Shown here: positions 37,238-45,311 of the stretch, one piece after another
Numbering within the stretch: position 1 is the first letter of the stretch
Layout: the number at the start of each line of letters is the position of its first letter
Assembly: GCF_011378855.1 (NCBI RefSeq)
Contig: NZ_WTLB01000009.1
Coordinates: 42,986-106,985 of the forward strand
Direction: 5' to 3'
Source of the DNA: Pseudoalteromonas sp. Z1A8
Lineage (GTDB): Bacteria > Pseudomonadota > Gammaproteobacteria > Enterobacterales > Alteromonadaceae
DNA length: 64,000 nt
Program-made: the position numbers and the translations under genes
Notes under the pieces: generated by a model
The model's input: only the letters and a program-made list of their open reading frames with translations
Database searches by the model: none
What the model was told of the DNA's origin: nothing

Positions 37238-38392
37238 ATGATAAAAAGTAAACTAACATTGTGGATAAAAAAATGGCTGTGCAAAAATGTAGTTTACTAC
37301 AGCGATAAGCCTCACCGCTTTGCACTAAATAACCAACAGCAATTTACCTTAGAGCCGGCTAGTAGCGATTTAAACGCAAGCGCAGCATTAATACAAATTG
37401 TGGGGCGTAAACACTACTCAGAGCAAAGTGAAAATTACCCTATAAGTAATAAAAAAGAGCTTGTAAATTTAATAAAAATTAACAGCCAAACAGCTAATCG
37501 CGAACCTAATACGCATAGTGCTTATATTATTAGCACCCTTGAACAAGATCAAAGCAAAGTAACGCATTGGCGTTTTGCAAACGTGCCTAAAGCGTGGTTA
37601 AACCTGCCCGAAACCGTGCTAATTAGCCAAACACTCGCGGCCGAACAAGTCGTCAGTACTCATGTTTTTAGTGCATTGTTTACTACGCAGCATCAGCAAA
37701 GTGTGTTTTCGGCCTTATCAAGCCCGCTTGTTAATAGCCCTGAGCGTTTTGCCGCCATGTTTGGCGTACCCTGCAAGCACGTTATTAATATTAATGAGCC
37801 TGCGCATTATGCACACACCCTTATAAAAGGCTTAAAAGCTTTGCCTGTAAAGCAATTAGCCTCATTTTTTACGCTTCCCGGTGGGCTGGTTAGTAAAGGG
37901 CAGTTAAAAAAAATAGCCGTTATTATTTCTGCGCTATTTATTGCTTATGGGGCGCTAACAAGTGGTTATTTAGTGTATAAAACGCAAAGTTTGCAAAGTC
38001 AGCTTGAACAAAATAAAAGCAGTGTTAACCAAGCGCTTACAACTCTTGAACAGTTTCAAACATCAAGCGACAAGCTCAGCACTTTACAAATATTTACGAG
38101 TAATCAGCAAATAGCCAGCTCATTATTTTTTGTGTTGCAGCAATTGTTTACCACCGCAGAGCTTAGTAATATTCGCTTTGAAGATGGCCGCTATATATTA
38201 CGTGGCAACGCCGATAAAGCCACCGACGCCCTACAAATAATAATAAACAACCCACGCGTAAATAATGCCAAGTTTGACTACCCATCGCGTAAAGCGCGCC
38301 GTGGCGAGAGCTTTGTAATTAGCTTTACACTTAACACCCTACAAGACCAAGCAAAGCCAATAGTAAGCAACCCAATAAACGAGGCTGAATAA
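37238..38392 (+). CDS. gspL: Type II secretion assembly platform protein GspL (divergent)
   Basis: GspL links the ATPase to the inner-membrane platform. The 384-residue protein has a long cytoplasmic part (1-215), one membrane helix (KIAVIISALFIAYGALTSGYLVY) and a periplasmic part with a ferredoxin-like end (SNIRFEDGRYILRGNADKA). The N-terminal region is hard to recognise as the actin-like fold, so the call rests on topology and place between K and M. Confidence 0.78.
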   Translation: MIKSKLTLWIKKWLCKNVVYYSDKPHRFALNNQQQFTLEPASSDLNASAALIQIVGRKHYSEQSENYPISNKKELVNLIKINSQTANREPNTHSAYIISTLEQDQSKVTHWRFANVPKAWLNLPETVLISQTLAAEQVVSTHVFSALFTTQHQQSVFSALSSPLVNSPERFAAMFGVPCKHVININEPAHYAHTLIKGLKALPVKQLASFFTLPGGLVSKGQLKKIAVIISALFIAYGALTSGYLVYKTQSLQSQLEQNKSSVNQALTTLEQFQTSSDKLSTLQIFTSNQQIASSLFFVLQQLFTTAELSNIRFEDGRYILRGNADKATDALQIIINNPRVNNAKFDYPSRKARRGESFVISFTLNTLQDQAKPIVSNPINEAE

Positions 38393-38394
38393 CC

Positions 38395-38985
38395 ATGTTT
38401 GACATAAAACAGCCTAAACAACAAATAGCGCTGGGCGTTCTTGCATTATTAATAGTATTAAAATTTATACTAGTCCCGTTATTTGATTGGCAAAACGAGC
38501 AGTTAGCTAACTTAGCTAATTTACAAAAGCGGGTAAGTAAATCGCAAAATGTAATTGCTAACCAAACCCAAATAACTCAAAGCCAACAGCGTATTAGTAC
38601 GCAGCTAAAAGCCATTAATAGTTTATTTATAAATTACAAACCCGAAGACGAGTTTAAACTGGCCATGCAACAACAAATAGAACAAACCGTTGCTAATCAC
38701 CAACTACAAATAAACACCAGCAATTGGCTACCTAGTATTTTAGTGGCCAATGGGCAACTAATGCGCCACCAACTACGGTTAAGCATAAAAGGGCAAATGC
38801 TCGACTTTACAAAATTAATTACAGAGCTTGAAAGCGCAACACCCAAAGCTGAGCTAAAAACCTTTAATATAAATAGTAAAGGTCAAAATGACGAACAGCT
38901 AGGAAGGGTAGATGGCACCATAGAGCTGGCGTTTTATATGCAGCAGCCACCTAAAAGCAACACGCAAACGCAGGAGGCACAATGA
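38395..38985 (+). CDS. gspM: Type II secretion protein GspM
   Basis: A short cytoplasmic tail, one membrane helix (IALGVLALLIVLKFILVPLF) and a coiled-coil plus small periplasmic domain make the typical GspM layout, and the length is 196 residues. It follows gspL after 2 bases and overlaps the next gene by 4. Confidence 0.82.
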   Translation: MFDIKQPKQQIALGVLALLIVLKFILVPLFDWQNEQLANLANLQKRVSKSQNVIANQTQITQSQQRISTQLKAINSLFINYKPEDEFKLAMQQQIEQTVANHQLQINTSNWLPSILVANGQLMRHQLRLSIKGQMLDFTKLITELESATPKAELKTFNINSKGQNDEQLGRVDGTIELAFYMQQPPKSNTQTQEAQ

Positions 38986-39476
38986 GCAAATTAACTATTG
39001 GCGTTATTGCCGTATGTGTATTGTTATTAATAAGTGACTTTACCGGGCGTTTTATACAAAGCTCACCACATGCGCAAAACAACTTTGACACAAGTAATAA
39101 TAATACTCAGCCTTTACCGCTGTTATCGAGCAATGCGCACAAAGAGCTTACTACATTATTTAGCCGTTACGCCAAGCCAACTAAAAGCGTACAAACAGAG
39201 CAGGGTTTAACCGCCGCGCAGCAAGCAGAGCAACAAGGCGAATTACTTAGCTTATTTGCAGGCGACTTAGAATTAAAGCTAAAAGCCGTTATTTTTGCGC
39301 CTACGCCTTATGCACTCATAGAGCAAAAAAACATTAAAACGCAGCAAACAACCTTAGTTAAATATTTAAACGAGCAAAGTATACAAGGGTATACGCTTAG
39401 CATACTGTCAAACACGCAAGTGGCCCTTAACAAAGCGCCACAACATATTACCTTAGTAATGTACCAGCGCGGTTAA
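38982..39476 (+). CDS. gspC: GspC-like inner-membrane protein with HR domain only
   Basis: GspC joins the inner-membrane platform to the secretin. This 164-residue protein has a membrane helix near the N-terminus (IGVIAVCVLLLISDF), a linker, and a homology-region-like domain (LKAVIFAPTPYALIEQKN, then VKYLNEQSIQGYTLSILSNTQVAL). The C-terminal PDZ or coiled-coil found in standard GspC (about 270-300 residues) is missing. It lies next to gspD, as gspC usually does, but near the end of the cluster. Confidence 0.75.
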   Translation: MSKLTIGVIAVCVLLLISDFTGRFIQSSPHAQNNFDTSNNNTQPLPLLSSNAHKELTTLFSRYAKPTKSVQTEQGLTAAQQAEQQGELLSLFAGDLELKLKAVIFAPTPYALIEQKNIKTQQTTLVKYLNEQSIQGYTLSILSNTQVALNKAPQHITLVMYQRG

Positions 39477-39506
39477 TTGCTCAATACACTATTGCACGGA
39501 AAAATT

Positions 39507-41588
39507 ATGAAACACAGCAAAACACTTATTTTAGGATTACTAGCAAGTAGCGTATTAGCTGGTTGTAAAAGTACCAATAGCGGTATATCGCCAAAGCCAT
39601 CGTACTTACAAAAAAATGCCGTAGTAGTGGTTTCCGCAAACGATGACGAAAACCCAAGTACCGATGCTGTAAAAACGGCGGCGCAACACGGTATTACTTA
39701 TCTTGAGCCATTGGCAAGTAATAAAACAAGCCAAAGTGAGCAAACCGATTTAGCAAACCAATTTAGCAATACCGAAACCGTTAAGCTAACTGCCGACAGC
39801 CTATTAGTAAAAGACTACCTGCATTACGTATTTGGTGAGCTACTTAACGTAAATTACATTTTAGGTGAGCAACTAAATAACTCTAAAGATAAAGTAACAT
39901 TAAACCTGCAAGACGAGCTTACCAAACGTAAATTGTTTACCCTAAGTGAGCAAATGCTGCAAGAGCGTAATATACTTATTCGCTATCAAAATGGCGTTTA
40001 TTATATTCATAAATCGGAAGGCGGAGTGTCGAGTAACTTAGTTTACGGTTATGGCGCAAATCCTGAAGATGTACCAAATTCAGCTAACGAAATTGTACAA
40101 CTAGCGCCTTTTAAATCCGGTATGCAAACACCATTGGCAAACACCATAAAGCAGTTAACTAATGTAAATGCCACTCCATTGTTTGATCAACAAGCCATAA
40201 TGTTTAAAGGCAAGCGCGGCGACATAATCAAAGCGCTTGAATTTATGCAATTGGTTGACCAACCTGCATTTAGAAACCGTTCTATAGGGTTGTACAAATC
40301 AACCTTTACACCGGTTGACGAACTAAGTAAGCAATTACAAGACTTAATGAAACAAGAAGGTATTTCGGTCAGCATTAACGGCTCAAATGAACAGGCTGTT
40401 TCAATAGTGCCTATAGAGCGTACCAATACACTGGTGTTTTTTACTAACGATAAACGTTTTATAAAGCGCGTTGCGTATTGGTCAAAACAGTTAGATCAAC
40501 CGGCAGATGGTAATCAAGAACAGTATTTTGTATTTAACCCCGAATTTGCCCGAGCGTCAGACTTAGGTGAAAGCCTACAAGCGTTACTAGGTGGAGGCAC
40601 ATCGCAAAGCTTAAGTGGTAATACGTCAGCGGCGAGTCAAAACCAGCAAGTTAATAGCCGTACAAATAATGCAAACAGTAATACTAAGCAAAATGCGTCT
40701 GTAAGCGTAGAAGGTATGAAAATGGTGGTAGACTCGCGCTCTAACTCCCTTATTTTTTATACCACCGGCGATGCCTACCGCAACTTATTGCCGATGATTA
40801 AGCGCCTAGACATAATGCCAAAGCAAATAGTGCTTGAAATGATGATTGCCGAAGTAACCCTAACCGACGAGTTTAAGCAAGGGGTTGAATTTGCCTTAAC
40901 TAACCAAGGGGCAAATAAGCAGGGCGGCTTCAACCTCGAAAATAACGACTCAGGCTTAAGTTATGTGTTAAGTGGCGCACGGGGTAACCTTACCTTTAAT
41001 TTATTACAAAAAAATACCTATGTTAATGTGCTATCGCGCCCAAGCCTTGCAGTGCGCGACGGTGTACAAGCCAGCATAACAGTGGGTAACCGCATCCCTA
41101 TAGTGGGCGATATAGTAACCGACCCAGTAAATGGCTCGCGCACCTCGGTAGAATACCTAGAAACTGGGATTGACCTACAAGTAACCCCCACAGTAAACGC
41201 CCAAGGGGTAGTGCTTATGGAAATAACCCAAAAAATAAGTAATCAAGCAAGTGCGAGTGGCGCCGAAGGTAATCCTATTATTTTTGAGCGATCACTACAA
41301 ACTGAAGTAATAGCCGGTAATGGTCAAACAATAATGCTTGGCGGCCTTATTAGCGAAAACAGTACATTGAGCGATCGCAGCGTCCCTTTTTTTTCGACGA
41401 TACCATTAATTGGGAGTTTGTTTGATGGCACTGACAATAATACTAATAAAACAGAATTGGTAGTATTGGTTACTCCACGTATTGTTAACTCAACGGCAGA
41501 GTGGGAAAGTGTATACAACCAGTTCAAAATGAGTTTAACAGAGCTTAATTTAGATGAGAATAAAGTTGATGATGTAACTAAAAAGTAA
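39507..41588 (+). CDS. gspD: Type II secretion secretin GspD, predicted lipoprotein
   Basis: The secretin forms the outer-membrane channel of the T2SS. N-terminal N0-N3 domains (about 80-360) are followed by the secretin core with VEYLETGIDLQVTPTVN and VPFFSTIPLIGSLFDG. I use ATG 39507, which gives MKHSKTLILGLLASSVLAGC, a lipoprotein signal with Cys at residue 20. A lipidated secretin could reach the outer membrane without a separate pilotin, and none is seen here. The frame reaches a TTG at 39477 directly after gspC. The length is 693 residues. Confidence 0.93.
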   Translation: MKHSKTLILGLLASSVLAGCKSTNSGISPKPSYLQKNAVVVVSANDDENPSTDAVKTAAQHGITYLEPLASNKTSQSEQTDLANQFSNTETVKLTADSLLVKDYLHYVFGELLNVNYILGEQLNNSKDKVTLNLQDELTKRKLFTLSEQMLQERNILIRYQNGVYYIHKSEGGVSSNLVYGYGANPEDVPNSANEIVQLAPFKSGMQTPLANTIKQLTNVNATPLFDQQAIMFKGKRGDIIKALEFMQLVDQPAFRNRSIGLYKSTFTPVDELSKQLQDLMKQEGISVSINGSNEQAVSIVPIERTNTLVFFTNDKRFIKRVAYWSKQLDQPADGNQEQYFVFNPEFARASDLGESLQALLGGGTSQSLSGNTSAASQNQQVNSRTNNANSNTKQNASVSVEGMKMVVDSRSNSLIFYTTGDAYRNLLPMIKRLDIMPKQIVLEMMIAEVTLTDEFKQGVEFALTNQGANKQGGFNLENNDSGLSYVLSGARGNLTFNLLQKNTYVNVLSRPSLAVRDGVQASITVGNRIPIVGDIVTDPVNGSRTSVEYLETGIDLQVTPTVNAQGVVLMEITQKISNQASASGAEGNPIIFERSLQTEVIAGNGQTIMLGGLISENSTLSDRSVPFFSTIPLIGSLFDGTDNNTNKTELVVLVTPRIVNSTAEWESVYNQFKMSLTELNLDENKVDDVTKK

Positions 41589-41920
41589 TAATTAAGCGCT
41601 TTTTAAGTTGTTATTTTTGATGTAAAATTATTCTTTATGATATTATTTACAAATTAAGCATCGTTAAATTTATTTTTTATAGTAATTTATCTGTTGGTAG
41701 ATAAACTTTTTACACTACGTTAGATATTTACTAAATTTATTTGCTGATAAAATTATTAACTACACATTAAATAACATCATTAATAATTTGAAAGAACATT
41801 ATAAACTATGCTTTTCTGTTGCCACTACTTTACCCTCTTGATTTTAAAGGGTTATTTGTTGTTGTAAACGGGTACATAAAACGGTAACATTAATCAATTA
41901 GTTTAAGCTTAGTTAATTGC

Positions 41921-41948
41921 TTGACAATAAACTAACAATGTTTAGACT
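41921..41948 (+). promoter_or_regulatory. Predicted promoter of the S-layer-like gene
   Basis: TTGACA (41921-41926) and TAGACT (41943-41948) are separated by 16 bases. The rest of the 473-base gap upstream (41589-41920) is A+T-rich, with only a weak hairpin after gspD and no reading frame. Confidence 0.6.
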
Positions 41949-41954
41949 ACTCTT

Positions 41955-42061
41955 GGTCTGATTAGTAGTCACTTAGGTGACGGCCTATGGTGCATGGTCA
42001 GCCATAATTATAAAGGGAACAATGAACGTTCCTGTTTCATGAAACTTTTGGAGAATAAAAA
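41955..42061 (+). promoter_or_regulatory. Structured 5' leader of the S-layer-like gene
   Basis: The predicted leader of about 105 bases holds two hairpins, GTCAC-TTAG-GTGAC (41968-41981) and GGAAC-n7-GTTCC (42016-42032), then a GGAG ribosome site 7 bases before the ATG. A six-codon frame MNVPVS (42022-42042) with AGGGA upstream lies within it. Long structured leaders that stabilise mRNA are known for abundant surface proteins; this role here is inferred. Confidence 0.5.
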
Positions 42062-43366
42062 ATGTTTAAAAAAACCTTACTAGCGCTAGCGCTTACAAGT
42101 GTTGCTGGTTTTGCTAACGCGGCTGAACTTACAGTAACCTCTTCTAATATATCAGTAGAAGGCTCTGTAGGCGCTTCTTCAGTTGCTGTTGCACCTGTTA
42201 AAGTAAAACTAGCTGCTGAATACACTGTTGGTGATACTATTAAGTTCAATGTTACTGGAGCTCAGTTTGACACAGTAGAAAGCGCTCCAGATCTAGCATT
42301 AACTCCTGAGACTGGTTCTGCAAGTGCAGGTCTTCTATCAGTAACATCTGATACAGTTACCTTCCGTATTACTGCTGCATCTTCTCCAGTAACTTTTACT
42401 GACGGTTTCGCTGAGTTATCTGGAATGGAATTTAAAACTACTAGCGTTACTGCTGCTGGTAAAGTTGAAGTAGCATACTCGGCTGCAACTTCAACTGGTA
42501 TTGCTCTTGATGCAGGCACAAAAAATGCTACTCTTGCGACTAAAGTTTCACAAATCAGCTCTTCAGCTACTAAGAAACTTGATGCTGTAATTGACGTTGA
42601 AAATGAGCGTAAGCAATTTACTACTGGTAACGATTCAATCACTACTGATACTCTAGTAATCACTCCTAAGATTGAAGTAGCTTCTGTGAATCCAGTTACT
42701 ACTACTGGTGCTACTCACGTAATCAAGGGTAATTTCTCTTGGATGGAAAGCGATGGCGACGCAGGTATTGACGCTGCTGAACTAGCTGCTGCATTCACTG
42801 CAACTGGTGGTACACTAGCAACTCCAACAATTAACACAGCTGGCGATGCAATCACAGTAGTTGCTACTGGTGTTGTAGCTCCAATGACTGCAACATTCAC
42901 TGTTCTTGGTAAAGCAAACGCTAAAGCGCCAATCTTACCTACGCAAATGTTCACTATTGATTCTGCAATCAAATACAACACTGCTGCAGGCGCTGCTGCT
43001 ACTAAGACTATCGCTTCAGCTTCTGCTGGTGCTTGGACTCTAAATGGCTTTGATGAAAATATCGTTTTCATGCCGTTTGATGCTCAGTATGCTCAGTCTA
43101 TCAATGTTTCTAACACTGGTTCTGTAGCTGGTGCAATCACTGTAGATATTACAGCTGGTGGAAAAACTTACACTAAAACTTTAACAGCTACTGCTACACC
43201 TAAAGCAACTACTAACATTTCTGCTGAAGTTAAAGCTTTTGCAACTGAAAGTGGTGTTACTGGTAATGCACACGTGAAAGTTGTAGTTAACTCTCCAGCT
43301 AATGACATCGAAGTAACTGGTGTTTACTACGCTAAAGCTGACGGTGATCGTGTAAAAACTAAGTAA
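42062..43366 (+). CDS. Exported surface protein, candidate Slr4-type S-layer protein
   Basis: The 434-residue protein has a clear Sec signal peptide, MFKKTLLALALTSVAGFANA, then a Thr/Ala/Val-rich, beta-rich mature part with no cysteine. An acidic loop (SDGDAGIDAAEL) could bind calcium. Codon use is strongly biased (mostly GCT, ACT, GTA, CGT), unlike the flanking sugar genes, as expected for a very abundant protein. It sits between the T2SS genes and the polysaccharide locus, with its own promoter, leader and terminator. These traits match the Slr4 S-layer family first found in Pseudoalteromonas tunicata; I cannot confirm homology without a search. It is the likely T2SS cargo. Confidence 0.7.
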   Translation: MFKKTLLALALTSVAGFANAAELTVTSSNISVEGSVGASSVAVAPVKVKLAAEYTVGDTIKFNVTGAQFDTVESAPDLALTPETGSASAGLLSVTSDTVTFRITAASSPVTFTDGFAELSGMEFKTTSVTAAGKVEVAYSAATSTGIALDAGTKNATLATKVSQISSSATKKLDAVIDVENERKQFTTGNDSITTDTLVITPKIEVASVNPVTTTGATHVIKGNFSWMESDGDAGIDAAELAAAFTATGGTLATPTINTAGDAITVVATGVVAPMTATFTVLGKANAKAPILPTQMFTIDSAIKYNTAAGAAATKTIASASAGAWTLNGFDENIVFMPFDAQYAQSINVSNTGSVAGAITVDITAGGKTYTKTLTATATPKATTNISAEVKAFATESGVTGNAHVKVVVNSPANDIEVTGVYYAKADGDRVKTK

Positions 43367-43397
43367 TTAGTTTTACATAAACCAGTTGGTTTATAAT

Positions 43398-43424
43398 AAA
43401 AAGCGAGCTTAGGCTCGCTTTTTT
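43398..43424 (+). terminator. Rho-independent terminator of the S-layer-like gene
   Basis: The stem AAAAAGCGAGC / GCTCGCTTTTTT with a TTAG loop lies 32 bases after the stop codon. Confidence 0.92.
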
Positions 43425-43460
43425 AATGCTGACCAATAATATTTAATTTAAATGCGACTG

Positions 43461-43488
43461 TTTAATGTTTAATGTTTAATGTTTAATT
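43461..43488. repeat. Four tandem 7-base repeats
   Basis: TTTAATG occurs three times in a row and is followed by TTTAATT. The array lies 65 bases before the first gene of the polysaccharide locus. Read on the other strand it fits the TAAAnnn pattern of the longer arrays near 61900. Confidence 0.8.
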
Positions 43489-43553
43489 CAAAATTCACAA
43501 TCCTCCTGTTGTTTGCTACACTGCGACACTGTTTAGTTTTGTGAGCATTCAAA

Positions 43554-44660
43554 GTGAAATACCCCATTGTTAAGCCATTTTTACCAGTATTAAACGATTA
43601 CACTGCACATATAGAGACTATTTTTGCACGTTGTTGGTTAACAAATAATGGCCCTTGCTTACAACAACTTGAACAGCAATTGGCAGAGTATTTTAATGTT
43701 GAACACTTATTGCTAGTTGCTAATGGGACATTGGCACTGCAAGTAGCCTTTGCCGCACTTAATATTGATACCCATAAAAAAAATAACGTATTAACCACGC
43801 CCTTTTCATTTGCCGCTACTGCAAGCTCGTTATGCTTTGCAGGTATTACCCCTGAATTTATTGATATTGACCCTAACACTTACAATATAGATATAACCAA
43901 AGCAAGTACCATGCAACTCAACCAAGCCAGCGCTATTGTTGGGGTGCATGTATTTGGTAATCCGTGCGATGTTAATGCCATTGAGCAAGTTGCAAAGCAG
44001 CATAACTTAAAAGTGATTTACGATGCCGCCCACGCTTTTGCTAGTAACCTTAACGGTGAAAGTGTACTGCGCTATGGCGACGCTGCAACATTGAGTTTGC
44101 ATGCCACTAAACTATTTCATAGTGTTGAAGGTGGCGCTATTATTTTTAAACACAAAGCCGACTATTTAAAAGCAAAACAACTTATTAATTTTGGTTTTGA
44201 CGCACAACAACACCCTGAATTTGTTGGTATAAACGCTAAAATGAGCGAAATGCATGCAGCCATGGGGTTAAGTGTATTTAAAGGCTTGCCGCACATTACA
44301 GCGCAGCGCCGTGCTCTGGCTGCTCGCTATGCCGAGCGATTAGCTGCTATTGCCGGGGTGCAGTTGCAACAATGGCATGACAGTGGCGAGAATAATGGTG
44401 CTTATATGCCTGTTTTACTCAATAGTGAAGCGGTACTCGTGCAGGTGCAAAAAGCATTAACTGAGTGCGGTGTACAAACACGTCGTTATTTTTATCCGAG
44501 TTTATCATTGGTTCCCGCCTATGGTATGCAAGGTAGCACTCCTATAGCTAATAACATTAGTGAGCGTATTTTATGCTTACCTATGTATACCGATTTAACG
44601 CTTGGTGGCGTTGATGAAATTTGCGAATGCTTAATTACAGCGCTTAAACAGGCTAGTTAA
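43554..44660 (+). CDS. DegT/DnrJ/EryC1-family sugar aminotransferase (VioA/WecE-like)
   Basis: This PLP aminotransferase converts a dTDP-4-keto-6-deoxyhexose into a 4-amino sugar. The opening VKPFLPVLNDY and WLTNNGPCLQQLE resemble VioA, which makes dTDP-Qui4N. The PLP lysine is in SLHATKLFHSVEGG, and FGNPCDV and YDAAHAFAS are also conserved in the family. The start is GTG. rfbA and rfbB, which make the keto-sugar, lie in the same locus, and an acetyltransferase follows after 35 bases. WecE (making Fuc4N) is the main alternative. Confidence 0.85.
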   Translation: MKYPIVKPFLPVLNDYTAHIETIFARCWLTNNGPCLQQLEQQLAEYFNVEHLLLVANGTLALQVAFAALNIDTHKKNNVLTTPFSFAATASSLCFAGITPEFIDIDPNTYNIDITKASTMQLNQASAIVGVHVFGNPCDVNAIEQVAKQHNLKVIYDAAHAFASNLNGESVLRYGDAATLSLHATKLFHSVEGGAIIFKHKADYLKAKQLINFGFDAQQHPEFVGINAKMSEMHAAMGLSVFKGLPHITAQRRALAARYAERLAAIAGVQLQQWHDSGENNGAYMPVLLNSEAVLVQVQKALTECGVQTRRYFYPSLSLVPAYGMQGSTPIANNISERILCLPMYTDLTLGGVDEICECLITALKQAS

Positions 44661-44695
44661 AGAATACAGGTTTTACAATTAAAAGGAGTTTTTAA

Positions 44696-45274
44696 TTGGC
44701 TATATATACAGAGCAACAACTACTCGATTTAGGGTTTTTAAGTGTTGGCAAAAATGTGCGTATTTCTACTAAAGCATCGCTTTATGGCGTTGGATTAATA
44801 AGTATTGGTAATAACGTGCGTATTGATGACTTTTGCGTATTGAGTGCAGGTGAGGGCGGTATTACTATTGGTAGCCATGTACATATAGCGGTTTACAGCT
44901 CGCTGATTGGCGCGGGTAAAATAATCATTAGCGACTTTTGTAATATTTCATCCCGGGTGGCTATTTACTCAAGTAGCGACGATTACTCTGGGGAGTACTT
45001 AACCAATCCTACAATTAACAGCCAATTTACTAACGTAGAGCACGGTCCTGTTACACTTAATAAGCATGTTATTATAGGTTGTGGCAGTGTTGTTTTACCT
45101 AATGTAAATATAGCAGAGGGGGTTGCTATAGGTGCTTTAGCCCTAGTTAACCGTGACTTACAAGCGTGGGGTATATACGCCGGTCAACCAGCAAAATACA
45201 TAAAACCACGCAGTAAACACTTACTAAATTTAGTGCCTACATTTTTAAATTACTATAATAGCAAGCAGCAGTGA
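44696..45274 (+). CDS. Hexapeptide-repeat O/N-acetyltransferase
   Basis: The sequence shows the left-handed beta-helix hexapeptide repeats (ISIGNNVRIDDFCVL, ITIGSHVHIAVYS, VIIGCGSVVLPNVNI) and ends in the usual GIYAGQPAKYIKPR. Its TTG start has AAGGAG at proper distance. Next to the 4-aminotransferase gene it probably N-acetylates the dTDP-4-amino sugar, in place of the unrelated GNAT enzyme WecD. Length 192 residues. Confidence 0.85.
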   Translation: MAIYTEQQLLDLGFLSVGKNVRISTKASLYGVGLISIGNNVRIDDFCVLSAGEGGITIGSHVHIAVYSSLIGAGKIIISDFCNISSRVAIYSSSDDYSGEYLTNPTINSQFTNVEHGPVTLNKHVIIGCGSVVLPNVNIAEGVAIGALALVNRDLQAWGIYAGQPAKYIKPRSKHLLNLVPTFLNYYNSKQQ

Positions 45275-45280
45275 GCCAAT

Positions 45281-45308
45281 TATATGAGTAAAACTATATG
45301 AGTAAAAC
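45281..45308 (+). repeat. Tandem 14-bp repeat upstream of wecF with coupled mini-ORFs
   Basis: TATATGAGTAAAAC occurs twice in direct succession and the next bases begin a third copy. Each copy starts a five-codon frame MSKTI whose TGA stop overlaps the next ATG (ATGA), the last overlap being with the wecF start at 45312. Confidence 0.75.
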
Positions 45309-45311
45309 TAT

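Noticed and set aside
31606..41588. Type IV pilus or MSHA locus
   Set aside because: GspG-type calcium loop, GspK without Glu+5, and the GspL/M/C set point to a type II secretion system; no pilT, pilin cluster or mshL-like order is seen.
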